This document shows, in pieces, positions 8,256-16,775 of a DNA stretch of 60,706 bases. The first letter of the stretch is position 1; every line of letters begins with the position of its first letter. Below the pieces are notes generated by a model. That model did not search any database, was not told where the DNA came from, and saw only the letters and a list, made by a program, of their open reading frames with translations. The position numbers and the translations under genes were made by a program. The DNA is from Bacteroidota bacterium (GTDB lineage Bacteria > Bacteroidota > Rhodothermia > Rhodothermales > UBA10348): NCBI GenBank assembly GCA_027622005.1, contig JAQBZH010000011.1:1-60706 (forward strand), in the 5' to 3' direction.

Positions 8256-9416
8256 TCAGCCGTCAAAACTAAAGCGATTTCTCAGTTCTTGAGGATTTCC
8301 TTCGGTATACGTGATGTATACATCATCCCGATTCCGAAAGGTCAAACGCGAGCCCACTTCAAGCTGCTGGATGGCCAAACCGCGCGGAAGGGCGATCTGA
8401 TTGAGTACTTCCGGATCGAAATGGTATTCGACCTCATTCAATTGAATCGTGCTGTAATCAAGTACAAATACGTTTATGGCTTTTCCTTCGAACTCATAGT
8501 GTAGTACGGGAAGCGTTAAGGATGCTGAAATAGCTTCAATAGACAATCCGCGCAAAGTACCGTTACCCAATTGAGGGACTCGAACCTTGAGTCCTGTACG
8601 ATCTCTCAAAACTTGCTCTATTTGGGCAGGATCCGATCCTTCAAACGCCCAATCTGAGTTTGGGTCATATTGGTCAATCGTTTGAAGCATATCGAGCTGA
8701 CCCGGTTCGTTGATAGCTATCTCTGTCGGCTTTGCAATCCAGGTCCCGATTGCGGAGGCTAAAAGAATCAAAACAATGCTTCCAGCCACTTTGACAGCCA
8801 GGGACGATTTGCCTTTTAGGGCGGGCCTATCGCGACGGCCAATCGTTTTATCAATGGATTGACCGGGGGCATACTTGGACAAAAGGGCCGATTTTAGAGC
8901 CGCTGGAATCGGATCCAATGCGTGACCCAGGTAGCGTGAAAGCGCCACGGATACTTCCCGTTCCGTGACCGAAGAAGGGCTTTGAAGACTCGAGTTTAAG
9001 TCAAGAGCTCTCCGAACTCGATGCATAAAAGTGGTCTTCTCGACAGGGTCGTGCGACGCGCCCGTAAAAGCCTGAAAAATAGCTACCCTTCGAGCTGGAG
9101 ACGTCGAAGTGATAATGCCCGGTAGGAGGGAGTGCAATTCCAATTGAATTTGCTTGGCTTGCATTAAATCGGGACCGGGATGGTCACTTTGCCTCAAACC
9201 GACGGAAAGGAGTAGAGCACCTGCTGGAAGAATTGATCCAGAAGCCCGTTGTGACACGGCCTGCTCCACCAAACGAGCTGCATGGGTCTCATCTTCCGCA
9301 AGGAGCTGAGCCAAGAAATACAGATCGTCCAGGTCGTTCAGTTCCAGGATGTTCAATGCCGGGTCATTCGATGTTGAATTATTCAATTTTGGGTCCGTCA
9401 GTGTTGGGTCCGTCAA
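8256..9416 (-). CDS. Membrane protein resembling a degenerate sigma/anti-sigma hybrid
   Basis: Not a protein I can name with confidence. The N-terminal part contains LYFLAQLLAEDETHAARLVEQAV (about residues 32-54 in all), which resembles sigma-70 region 2 of ECF factors. A basic stretch and one membrane helix (about 206-228) follow, then a 150-residue C-terminal domain containing LRDRTGLKVRVPQLGNGTL and VLHYEFEGKAINVF, reminiscent of the periplasmic part of transmembrane anti-sigma factors. No sigma region 4 or zinc anti-sigma motif is seen. The start is uncertain: TTG 9416 has no good ribosome site, and the first codons consist of the tandem repeat at 9391-9435. Its upstream neighbour ends at 9437 on the same strand, so translation may be coupled. 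Confidence 0.6.
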   Translation of the reverse strand: MTDPTLTDPKLNNSTSNDPALNILELNDLDDLYFLAQLLAEDETHAARLVEQAVSQRASGSILPAGALLLSVGLRQSDHPGPDLMQAKQIQLELHSLLPGIITSTSPARRVAIFQAFTGASHDPVEKTTFMHRVRRALDLNSSLQSPSSVTEREVSVALSRYLGHALDPIPAALKSALLSKYAPGQSIDKTIGRRDRPALKGKSSLAVKVAGSIVLILLASAIGTWIAKPTEIAINEPGQLDMLQTIDQYDPNSDWAFEGSDPAQIEQVLRDRTGLKVRVPQLGNGTLRGLSIEAISASLTLPVLHYEFEGKAINVFVLDYSTIQLNEVEYHFDPEVLNQIALPRGLAIQQLEVGSRLTFRNRDDVYITYTEGNPQELRNRFSFDG

Positions 9417-9435
9417 TTTTGGGTCCGTCAGTCGA
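9391..9435. repeat. Three 15-bp tandem repeats at the start of the sigma/anti-sigma-like gene
   Basis: GGGTCCGTCAGTGTT (9391-9405), GGGTCCGTCAATTTT (9406-9420) and GGGTCCGTCAGTCGA (9421-9435). On the minus strand they read as five-residue units of the form LTDPK/LTDPT and run across the junction between the SAM-hydrolase-like gene and the next ORF. A more degenerate unit (GGGTCATTCGATGTT) lies just before at 9361. Confidence 0.9.
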
Positions 9436-9436
9436 T

Positions 9437-10249
9437 TTAGCCTTTTTCATCAGAAAAAACAAGATTCACGGGAGTACCTTTGCGTATATCTAACATACCG
9501 GCCGCGGATCCCCGGTGAATAGCGATTTCAACAAAATCACTACTATTTATTAGCAGTGTGGGGTCGCCGGAGTCAACATCGCCATAAGTCGTGTGGATGC
9601 AGTCGATGATCGCATTACCCGCATAGCACTTGAATGGCCTAGTTCCTTGGCTTTTAAGGAATTGGTTTTTGGTGATATTGGTGATGCAATTTCCAAAGTT
9701 GTCGATATGTACCACCCATCCCTGAACACCTCGCTCGTCGGTAATGGGGAGCGCCCAGTGGAGTGACTTAAGATTTTCGATCGCACTACCTGCGGCCGTC
9801 AATGTCAATCCAGTGGTTAAATGGGCCGCAACCGGTGCGAAAATATCGCGTCCGTGAAAGGTTGGACTAGGATCCGGGGTTCGCCAAAAACGAGGCTTAT
9901 TTAACTCTACTAGCACGTCAGGTTTTTTACCGGACAGAAGGAGTGAAAAAAGGCCGTTGTCAGGACCTATAAAAAACTGATTGTTATATCTTAAAGCGAT
10001 TGGACGTCGATTGGTCCCCACTCCCGGATCGACCACCGCCAAATGAACTGTTCCCTCCGGGAAGGTCAATGCCGCATTTCGGAGTACAAAAGCAGCCTCC
10101 ATAACATCTTGGGCTGAAATATTGTGGGAAATATCGACCAGGTTAACCGCTGGATTGATTCCTAAAATGACCCCTTTCATCGCAGCGACATACCCATCCT
10201 TCGTTCCGAGATCGGTCGTAATAGTCAGTATACCAGGGGTTGCGATCAA
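9437..10249 (-). CDS. S-adenosyl-L-methionine hydrolase/hydroxide adenosyltransferase (DUF62 family)
   Basis: Member of the fluorinase/chlorinase superfamily. Most bacterial members without a halide site hydrolyse SAM to adenosine and methionine. Visible family segments are TITTDLGTKDGYVAAMKGVI at the N-terminus, VDISHNI, VHLAVVDPGVGT, IGPDNGLFS and FHGRDIFAPVAAHL, followed by a C-terminal beta domain with VHIDNFGNCITNI. At 270 residues it is normal length. The reading starts at TTG 10249; upstream in frame only CTG and ATT occur before a stop, and no ribosome site is clear, so the start is tentative. The following gene begins within about 20 bases. Halogenase activity is not suggested by anything visible. 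Confidence 0.85.
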   Translation of the reverse strand: MIATPGILTITTDLGTKDGYVAAMKGVILGINPAVNLVDISHNISAQDVMEAAFVLRNAALTFPEGTVHLAVVDPGVGTNRRPIALRYNNQFFIGPDNGLFSLLLSGKKPDVLVELNKPRFWRTPDPSPTFHGRDIFAPVAAHLTTGLTLTAAGSAIENLKSLHWALPITDERGVQGWVVHIDNFGNCITNITKNQFLKSQGTRPFKCYAGNAIIDCIHTTYGDVDSGDPTLLINSSDFVEIAIHRGSAAGMLDIRKGTPVNLVFSDEKG

Positions 10250-10379
10250 GGCAATCAGGTGTCAATAGGACGGAAAGTGAGCACAAAGTGACAAGATACG
10301 CTCTTCGGCTGCCAACCGGAACACCTGATTCTAGCAGGGGTAGGGCAGACGGTTCATCCAATAAGCTTCGCCTACGTAA

Positions 10380-10763
10380 ATGCCATCTGAAACACAAGAA
10401 AAAGGATTTGAAGGAGAACGAGTGGCAGCCGATTGGCTGGCATCGAAAGGGTACGTCATACTGGAAATGAACTATCGATTCATGAAAGCCGAGGTCGATC
10501 TCATCGCGTTTTTACCGGCTAAACAGTACCATCGCGGTGGCGACCTAGTCTTTATCGAAGTAAAGTGGCGTAAAAATGCCGACTTTTCGCATCCTGAATC
10601 GGCAGTAGGCGCCACAAAGAAACGATTAATGCTGCAAGCCGCTGAAGCCTTCCTTCATGAGCGAAAAATGGAAGGAACACCCTGCCGATTTGATATTGTT
10701 TCTATGACGGGAGCGCTACCCACCATCGAATTTGAGCATATTGAATCCGCTTTTCTCGGATGA
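10380..10763 (+). CDS. yraN: YraN/UPF0102 family nuclease-like protein
   Basis: A 127-residue protein with a predicted Holliday-junction-resolvase-like (PD-(D/E)XK) fold. The conserved pattern is present: GFEGERVAADWLASKGY, NYRFMKAEVDLIAF with the family Glu-x-Asp, and VFIEVKWRKN, the E-V-K core of the nuclease fold. The cellular role of YraN is not firmly established; members are often linked to recombination or competence by fold only. ATG 10380 fits the family start. It is divergent from the SAM-hydrolase gene and converges with the next gene 20 bases away. Confidence 0.9.
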   Translation: MPSETQEKGFEGERVAADWLASKGYVILEMNYRFMKAEVDLIAFLPAKQYHRGGDLVFIEVKWRKNADFSHPESAVGATKKRLMLQAAEAFLHERKMEGTPCRFDIVSMTGALPTIEFEHIESAFLG

Positions 10764-10783
10764 CATCTTTACTTCTCAGGTGC

Positions 10784-11929
10784 CTATTGCTTAGGGCGGT
10801 ATTCCTTTGGCGGGTCATCAGCTACGCGTTCAAACGCCCAATAGCCCATAAAAACGAGGCCGTAAGGATCTAGGGTGTCGCCTTTATAGTCAACTACGGC
10901 CGGACCGTGCTCTAGAAACGTCCAAGAGGTTTGAAAGCGGGGATTGGAGCGTTCTGGCCTCATCGACCAATCCAAATAGGATTCTTCTTCCTTTTCTCCC
11001 ATAAACACGATTTCCATATGGCCATCGAAGGAGAGAAGGTATTCATTAGCCGCCTCTCCGGGCTTTAACAGCGTCTTAGGATCCAAGGGAAATCGCTGGT
11101 CGGCCATCGCAGAACCACGATTGAACGTATCTCCGGCGTTGCCACCGACGGACGGGCGGGTATACGTTTTAAAGCCTTGAGCCTCTGATCGTCCGGCAAT
11201 AACCGCCAACATAAAATGACGAAATGAACCGATAAAGGCCGCACGGCGCTTTTCTTCCCACTTGCGGGCCTGTTCTTCCGATTCGGCGTCCATTTCCTCG
11301 TACAACCCTTCACCGTCATATTTTACCCGGGAAGGGGTGGATTCGAAATCCTTCAAGAAATACTGGACGCGATATCCTAAAGCTCGATTCTCGATGATCA
11401 ACGGAGCCGAAGCCACGGCCGTAAAACTGCCGCGCTTATCTTCAAAATCCAGGACTTCGGGGTTTAAAATGCTTGTTTCTAGGGAATTTGGGGTTTCACC
11501 GATAAACATTTTGGTAAACTTTTCAAGCCGCTTCTTCCAGTTTTCGTCGCGTTCGGCTTCAACCACGATTTCGCCCACATCCAAAACAGATTCCTTTAGC
11601 TCAAAATCAAAGGAATAGTCTTTTGCGGTGCGCAACATGATATCCCGAAAATCGGGTTCGAATCCCAGCATAGAAACGTAGAGTCGGTGTGCCCCGATAG
11701 GGACATTTTGGAGCTCATAATTACCCCGAAGGTCCGTCACGGTACCAATCATGGAGCCGGCAATAAAAACGTGGGCCCCCGGTAAAGCCTGTTTCGTCTC
11801 TGCGTCCACGACGTGTCCACTTATCAGGGCACGAACATTGGATTGTCCTTGCACCAGCTGGACGCCGGCGATTAGAAATAAGAGTAGAAGGGTCCCGAAG
11901 CGGCGAAAAGCAGTCATTTCTTTTATCAT
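10784..11929 (-). CDS. Secreted protein with carboxypeptidase-regulatory-like domain
   Basis: A signal peptide (basic MIKEMTAFRR, hydrophobic LLLLFLIAGVQLVQG) leads into a CarboxypepD_reg-like Ig fold, about residues 32-115, with SGHVVDAETKQALPGAHVFI, GTVTDLRGNYELQNVP and GAHRLYVSMLGFEP. This is the fold also found at the N-terminus of TonB receptors in Bacteroidota. The remaining 260 residues are unfamiliar; they contain no barrel-like plug, so this is not a TonB receptor but one of the smaller family members with unknown role. ATG 11929 is used; ATG 11917 is an alternative. It lies 106 bases downstream of the acyl-CoA synthetase on the same strand. Confidence 0.8.
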   Translation of the reverse strand: MIKEMTAFRRFGTLLLLFLIAGVQLVQGQSNVRALISGHVVDAETKQALPGAHVFIAGSMIGTVTDLRGNYELQNVPIGAHRLYVSMLGFEPDFRDIMLRTAKDYSFDFELKESVLDVGEIVVEAERDENWKKRLEKFTKMFIGETPNSLETSILNPEVLDFEDKRGSFTAVASAPLIIENRALGYRVQYFLKDFESTPSRVKYDGEGLYEEMDAESEEQARKWEEKRRAAFIGSFRHFMLAVIAGRSEAQGFKTYTRPSVGGNAGDTFNRGSAMADQRFPLDPKTLLKPGEAANEYLLSFDGHMEIVFMGEKEEESYLDWSMRPERSNPRFQTSWTFLEHGPAVVDYKGDTLDPYGLVFMGYWAFERVADDPPKEYRPKQ

Positions 11930-12035
11930 CTTTAAAGGGACCTAATTTCGAGCAATTATCGCACCTAATCGAGAAAATTCAGGCAAAAACGAGATTTGTC
12001 ACGCAAATTTGCCCCTAATTTTTCTGTCCGGAGTT

Positions 12036-14000
12036 TCAATTGGCTTGCTGGATGGCCAATATAGAAGAGGGATCCTCAAGACTGGTTATGTCACCCAGAT
12101 CTTTGCCCAAGTAGGTGGCTTGGATTACCCGTCGCATAACTTTGGCATTTCGAGTTTTGGGTAGAGCACGGGCAAATTTAATGAATCCAGGCTTTAATGG
12201 TTTACCCAGTTCGTTCATAACAGATTGAATCAGACGTTGACGAATTTCCTCTGTTGGCTCTATGCCTTCAACTAATACGACATAGAGCCCGACCTCTTCG
12301 CCTTTAATGTCATGAGGAATACCAATAGCTGCGCTCTCGCCAACTTCCGTGTCTGAGTTTATAATAGCCTCAATTTCCGAAGGACCAAGGCGTTTTCCTG
12401 CTATTTTGATCGTGTCATCACTTCTGCCTAGAATAAACCACGATCCATCTTTGTCAATTGCAGCGAAATCGCCGTGCACCCAAACGCCCTTAAAACGGTT
12501 CCAATACGACTCCAGGTATCTTGCTGCATCATCATTCCAAAATCCCCTGGTCATTCCAATCCATGGCTGTCGAATGACCAACTCGCCCACTTCTTCCAGA
12601 ACGGAGTTCCCCCCTTCATCAACTACATCGGCAGCCATCCCAGGGACTGGTCCCGTAAAGGAACATGGCTTCAACGGTTTGAAAAAATTGCCGCACACAA
12701 TGCCCCCCGAGATCTCAGTTCCTCCGGAATAGTTGAGAATGGGGTGCTGCCTTTTTAAGACCACGTCAAAAACCCAGGACCATGAAGACGGATCCCATGG
12801 ACTGCCGGTCGACCCAATGGTTCGAAGGCTGCTAAGGTCGTTTCGTTCTACCCAGTCTTTTCCTTTTGGCATTAAGGTTCGGATTAAAACAGGGGATAAG
12901 CCTAGGTGCGTAACCTGATGTCTGTCAACGAGTTGCCAGATTCGATCAACTTCCGGAAAATCCGGCGCCCCGTCGTAAATGACCATACTGGCCCCAATAA
13001 CTAACGTACCAAAAACAAGCCAAGGCCCCATCATCCACCCCATATCGCTCATCCAGTACATGGACTCGCCGGGTTTTACATCCATTGCGTGAAACATATC
13101 CTGGGCCCCTTTAATGGGGAAACCACAGTGAGTATGGATGGCGCCTTTTGGCTTGCCGGTAGTGCCGGAGGTGTAGATAATCATCATCACATCTTCGGCG
13201 CTTGTGCTTTCAGTAACGCTTTCCGCGGCATGACCCTCGATAAAATCCAAAAAATCAATATCTCGGTTCGCCTTCATGGGGACATTTGTCGAGCCACAGC
13301 GATTGACAACGATCACCTTTCTAATGTCTGGGCAGTCTTCAAGCGCCTGGTCAGCCACTTCTTTCTTGTTGGAAACCCGTCCTCTGCGAGGCGCGCCGTC
13401 GGAAGTGAAGAGGGCCACAGCGTTGGCGTCTACGAGGCGAGTCGTGATGGCACTGGCGCCATATCCCGAAAAGAGGGGTAAAACGACGCCGCCTATTTTG
13501 ATGATTGCTAAAAAAGCCGCGATGAGTTCAGGCGTCATGGGCATAAACAATCCGATGGCATCACCTTTTCCAAATCCAGCCGACCGAAGCGCATTGGAGA
13601 GTCTGCAAACGTCCTGAGAAAGCTCTTCGTAACTCCAATAAAGCACATGGCCTTCTTCCGACTCGTACTTTAAAGCCGTTCTGCTTGCCGTTTTAGGGTC
13701 AACCAGCCATTTGTCTAATAAATTATGGACGATGTTCATCCGCGCACCCGGGCACCAAGCGGGGAATTCGGGTCCCTTCGATAGATCCACGATCTGTGTA
13801 TATGGTTTTTCAAACTGGATATCCATTTGATCCATTACCGCTCCCCAAAACCACGCAATGTCCGAAGTGCTGCGCTCCATCAAGGCCTCGTAAGAGGCGA
13901 TGTGATGGGTATCCATAAACGACTGAAGATTGGACGACTTTATGGTCTCTTGGTCAGGATGCCAGACAAAATGTTGATCAAAGGGAAACGTTTGATTCAT
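12036..14000 (-). CDS. Acyl-CoA synthetase of the acetyl-/acetoacetyl-CoA synthetase group
   Basis: AMP-forming ligase (ANL superfamily, 654 residues) that activates a short carboxylic acid with ATP and CoA. The P-loop MIIYTSGTTGKPKGAIHT, the A5-type motif NYSGGTEISGG, the ATPase motif GVWVHGDFA, the hinge LGRSDDTIKIAGKRLGPSEIE and the acetylated-lysine region PKTRNAKVMRR are all present; the residue before that Lys is Ala instead of the usual Gly or Ser. The substrate cannot be read from sequence: SDMGWMMGPWLVFG lies between acetyl- and acetoacetyl-CoA synthetases. The hppD-hmgA pair 1.6 kb away yields acetoacetate, so acetoacetate activation is a reasonable guess, no more. Confidence 0.85.
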   Translation of the reverse strand: MNQTFPFDQHFVWHPDQETIKSSNLQSFMDTHHIASYEALMERSTSDIAWFWGAVMDQMDIQFEKPYTQIVDLSKGPEFPAWCPGARMNIVHNLLDKWLVDPKTASRTALKYESEEGHVLYWSYEELSQDVCRLSNALRSAGFGKGDAIGLFMPMTPELIAAFLAIIKIGGVVLPLFSGYGASAITTRLVDANAVALFTSDGAPRRGRVSNKKEVADQALEDCPDIRKVIVVNRCGSTNVPMKANRDIDFLDFIEGHAAESVTESTSAEDVMMIIYTSGTTGKPKGAIHTHCGFPIKGAQDMFHAMDVKPGESMYWMSDMGWMMGPWLVFGTLVIGASMVIYDGAPDFPEVDRIWQLVDRHQVTHLGLSPVLIRTLMPKGKDWVERNDLSSLRTIGSTGSPWDPSSWSWVFDVVLKRQHPILNYSGGTEISGGIVCGNFFKPLKPCSFTGPVPGMAADVVDEGGNSVLEEVGELVIRQPWIGMTRGFWNDDAARYLESYWNRFKGVWVHGDFAAIDKDGSWFILGRSDDTIKIAGKRLGPSEIEAIINSDTEVGESAAIGIPHDIKGEEVGLYVVLVEGIEPTEEIRQRLIQSVMNELGKPLKPGFIKFARALPKTRNAKVMRRVIQATYLGKDLGDITSLEDPSSILAIQQAN

Positions 14001-14159
14001 GAACAGAGCGTTTTTGCGAGTAAAATTGAATAATTGAGGGCGTCAGAATGGGAAAAAATGGGAGATAGGAATCGAATCGATCACCATAATTTTATAAAAC
14101 CTTATTTGGTAAAGCACGTTAACCGCCCAATCAAAACCATATTCAGTCTTACAAAATTT

Positions 14160-15503
14160 ATGAAGCGAACCTGTAACGCATTGCTGTTAACTCTGTTTAT
14201 TTCTGCGTGCGGCTCTGATCCAGCCCCCAACGGGCTGGTACTGGACGCCGTTCCGGGTTTTGATGCTGGAAATCCCAATTCCATGTACAAGTTTGATAAT
14301 AAGGTAGTATTTCAATTGAATACTCCAGAAATGGGATCAGAAATTTGGTCGTACGACGGTAACACTTTAAAAATGATAGTGGATGTTCAGCCAGGAGTAG
14401 GGCATTCCGTACCTTCCAGATTTATAGAATTCAAAAACAAGCTGTATTTCACGGCTGTAAAAGAGCCTTATGGAAGGGAGCTATTTGTCTTAGACGGCTC
14501 GACCGCGCAATTGATAAAAGATATCGGAGACGATCCTTCCAGTTCGAGTCCCAACGGACTGTTTGTTTTTGATGATAAGTTATTTTTCTCGGCAAACGAC
14601 AATGTCGTTGGATATGAGCTGTGGCAGTTCGATGGTCAGGAAGTCACTCTGGTCAGTAATATTAACGACGATTCCGGAAGCTCCAATCCCGGTGGATTTG
14701 TTGCTCTCAACGGAAAAATGTACTTCTATGCCGAAAAAGCTGGCTTTGGAACCGAGTTGTTCAAGTATGACAATGGCTCCATAGAGATGGTAGCGGACTT
14801 AAATCCAGGTCCTTCTGGGTCCCGCCCCCAAGAAATTACCGGACTCGGAAATACGCTTTACTACTATGCCTACACACCAGAACTCGGCACCGAACTGTGG
14901 TCGTATGATGGAACGAATCTCGTCAATGTGGCAGATTTGAATCCGGGTGCAGATAGTTCTTCGCCGAGAGGGTTGGCCGTGATGGGAGATCGGCTGTTTT
15001 TCGCTGCCAACGCCCCGGCTTCTGGCACTGAACTGTATTCTTTGGAGGAAGGGGGGCAGCCTGAACTCGTTGCAGATATTTGGCCGGGGGATAGGGGATC
15101 GGAGCCCGCACTTCCATTTGTAGTAGGAAGCAAAATGTACTTCTCCGCCGACGATGGCGTTCATGGCCCTGAGCTCTGGACCTGGTCCGCCGAAAGCGGC
15201 GCCTCGATGGTTTCTGACATTCAAGAGGGAACACTAGGTTCAGACCCCTATGGTTTTGTCAGTTTAGACGACGAATGGGTCTATTTCTCGGCGAGAACCG
15301 AATTATATGGCATCGAAGCCTGGAGAACCAACGGCACGGACACCCAAATGGTCAAGGATTTGTGGCCTGGCACCGATGGATCGACGCCGAATGATTACAG
15401 TTCGATCAACGGTCAAATTTGTTTTTCCGCTTCGGATGGCACGCATGGGAGAGAATTCTACTGCCTTTCCCATGATACCGTTACCCCCGTGCTTAAACGG
15501 TAA
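14160..15503 (+). CDS. ELWxxDGT-repeat lipoprotein
   Basis: Secreted lipoprotein of 447 residues. ATG 14160 gives a lipoprotein signal, MKRTCNALLLTLFISACGSD, with Cys after ISA; a TTG at 14034 would add 42 residues that spoil it. The mature protein is almost entirely 45-50-residue repeats of the ELWxxDGT type, about eight to nine copies. Recognisable cores are GSEIWSYDG, GRELFVLDG, GYELWQFDG, GTELFKYDN, GTELWSYDG, GTELYSLEE, GPELWTWSA and GIEAWRTNG, each followed by a D/N-x-x-P-G turn and a strand like LYFTA or MYFSA. The layout predicts a beta-propeller. The function of the repeat family is unknown; extracellular surface display is likely. Confidence 0.88.
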   Translation: MKRTCNALLLTLFISACGSDPAPNGLVLDAVPGFDAGNPNSMYKFDNKVVFQLNTPEMGSEIWSYDGNTLKMIVDVQPGVGHSVPSRFIEFKNKLYFTAVKEPYGRELFVLDGSTAQLIKDIGDDPSSSSPNGLFVFDDKLFFSANDNVVGYELWQFDGQEVTLVSNINDDSGSSNPGGFVALNGKMYFYAEKAGFGTELFKYDNGSIEMVADLNPGPSGSRPQEITGLGNTLYYYAYTPELGTELWSYDGTNLVNVADLNPGADSSSPRGLAVMGDRLFFAANAPASGTELYSLEEGGQPELVADIWPGDRGSEPALPFVVGSKMYFSADDGVHGPELWTWSAESGASMVSDIQEGTLGSDPYGFVSLDDEWVYFSARTELYGIEAWRTNGTDTQMVKDLWPGTDGSTPNDYSSINGQICFSASDGTHGREFYCLSHDTVTPVLKR

Positions 15504-15536
15504 GACTCAAGACTTTGGACCTCAGGCGCTAAACGA

Positions 15537-15570
15537 GGCGACGTCCACGCAATGATGCGTGGACGTCGCC
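15537..15570 (+). terminator. Strong terminator hairpin between convergent genes
   Basis: A perfect 14-bp stem, GGCGACGTCCACGC (15537-15550) and GCGTGGACGTCGCC (15557-15570), with a 6-base loop, followed by TTCGGTTTTT on the plus strand. It lies between the ends of the ELWxxDGT gene (plus) and hmgA (minus) and may stop transcription from both sides. Confidence 0.88.
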
Positions 15571-15585
15571 TTCGGTTTTTCTAGG

Positions 15586-16752
15586 CTAGTCGTAAAGTTC
15601 AGGTCTCCACGACAACATGTAATCGGGGTCTTCGGAAGCCACGGCTGTTTTGGTCATTCGAAGTGGCTTAAACGTGTCCACCATTACCGCAAGCTCTTCC
15701 GTTCTCGTCTTACCAATGGATGCTTCGACGGTGCCAGGATGAGGGCCGTGTGCGATTCCACCCGGATGAAGGGTGAAGGAGCCTCTGTCAATATTGCGAC
15801 GACTCATAAAATCGCCCTCTGCATAGTACAGGACTTCGTCGGAATCGATATTAGAGTGATTGTAGGGTGCAGGGATGGAATCCGGGTGATAATCGTACAT
15901 CCGTGGCACGAAGGAACAGATCACAAAATTTCGACCTTCGAAATGCTGATGAGCAGGAGGTGGCTGATGGATACGCCCAGTAATCGGTTCGAAATCGTGA
16001 ATGGACGTAGCGTAAGGATACATATACCCGTCCCAGCCGACGAAATCAAACGGATGATGCCTAAAAATGACCGGATGAAGGTAGCCGTGTTTTGCGATTC
16101 GAACCTCGAATTGCCCACTCTCTTCGTGAGTTACCAATTCGGTAGGGGGCCGAATATCCCGTTCGCAGTAGGGGGAGTGCTCGAGAAGTTGCCCGGATGA
16201 ATTACGATATCGCCTCGGGAATTGAATTTCGGAAAAAGACTCAATAACCAAGACCCTGGACTTTTCACTCGAAAAGGTCCATCGATGCGTAATGGTACGC
16301 GGGACATGGACGTAATCCCCTTTTTTGAATGGAACGTTGCCAAAGGGGCTTTCAAGAACGCCTTCGCCGTCATGAATGTAGACCATTTCGTCGGCAACCG
16401 CATTTCTATAGAAATAGTTCATGGGCTCGGTTGGAGAGCAAAGAGCGAGGCGAACATCCGCATTGCCCATTACATATTGCCGCGCCTCGAGCCAGGCTCC
16501 TTTTGACGGAATCTCAGCACCCCGGACGTGACGATGCCTAAGAAAATCTAAATCAACGTATTCAGGCCCGTATGGAATCGGGTCTTTGATGGCTTCGACA
16601 ACGGTCGGCGGATGCACGTGATAGGCAATAGACGATATCCCGCTAAAACCTTCCGCGCCAATCACTTCCTCGCTATAAAGAGACCCATTGGCCCCGCGAA
16701 ACTGTGTGTGTCGTTTATGTGGTAAACGACCCATTCGAACGTAATGTGGCAT
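15586..16752 (-). CDS. hmgA: Homogentisate 1,2-dioxygenase
   Basis: Non-heme Fe(II) enzyme that opens the ring of homogentisate to maleylacetoacetate in tyrosine/phenylalanine degradation. The 388-residue length fits the shorter bacterial HGO branch. The cupin core and iron-binding segments are visible: YNHSNIDSDEVLYY with His299 and an acidic ligand at about 305/306, and FTLHPGGIAHGPHPG with His335/His338. FEGRNFVICSFVPR is also typical. ATG 16752. It lies 23 bases downstream of hppD on the same strand, the preceding step of the pathway, so the two form an operon. The next enzymes (maleylacetoacetate isomerase, fumarylacetoacetase) are not in the window. Confidence 0.93.
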   Translation of the reverse strand: MPHYVRMGRLPHKRHTQFRGANGSLYSEEVIGAEGFSGISSIAYHVHPPTVVEAIKDPIPYGPEYVDLDFLRHRHVRGAEIPSKGAWLEARQYVMGNADVRLALCSPTEPMNYFYRNAVADEMVYIHDGEGVLESPFGNVPFKKGDYVHVPRTITHRWTFSSEKSRVLVIESFSEIQFPRRYRNSSGQLLEHSPYCERDIRPPTELVTHEESGQFEVRIAKHGYLHPVIFRHHPFDFVGWDGYMYPYATSIHDFEPITGRIHQPPPAHQHFEGRNFVICSFVPRMYDYHPDSIPAPYNHSNIDSDEVLYYAEGDFMSRRNIDRGSFTLHPGGIAHGPHPGTVEASIGKTRTEELAVMVDTFKPLRMTKTAVASEDPDYMLSWRPELYD

Positions 16753-16775
16753 TGAATTGACTGAAAAGTGGGGGT

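Noticed and set aside
9437-10249. Fluorinase/chlorinase
   Set aside because: It shares the superfamily, but the ordinary DUF62 SAM hydrolase members are far more common and nothing visible indicates a halide site.
11652-11668. tRNA T-arm-like sequence CGGGTTCGAATCCCAG
   Set aside because: It lies inside the coding frame of the CarboxypepD_reg protein (LGFEPDF), and no acceptor stem, D-arm or anticodon arm surrounds it.
10784-11929. TonB-dependent receptor
   Set aside because: Only the CarboxypepD_reg-like domain is present; the protein is too short and lacks the plug and the 22-strand barrel.
15559-16200. Long plus-strand ORF opposite hmgA
   Set aside because: It is antisense to a complete homogentisate dioxygenase with intact iron motifs and shows no domain of its own.
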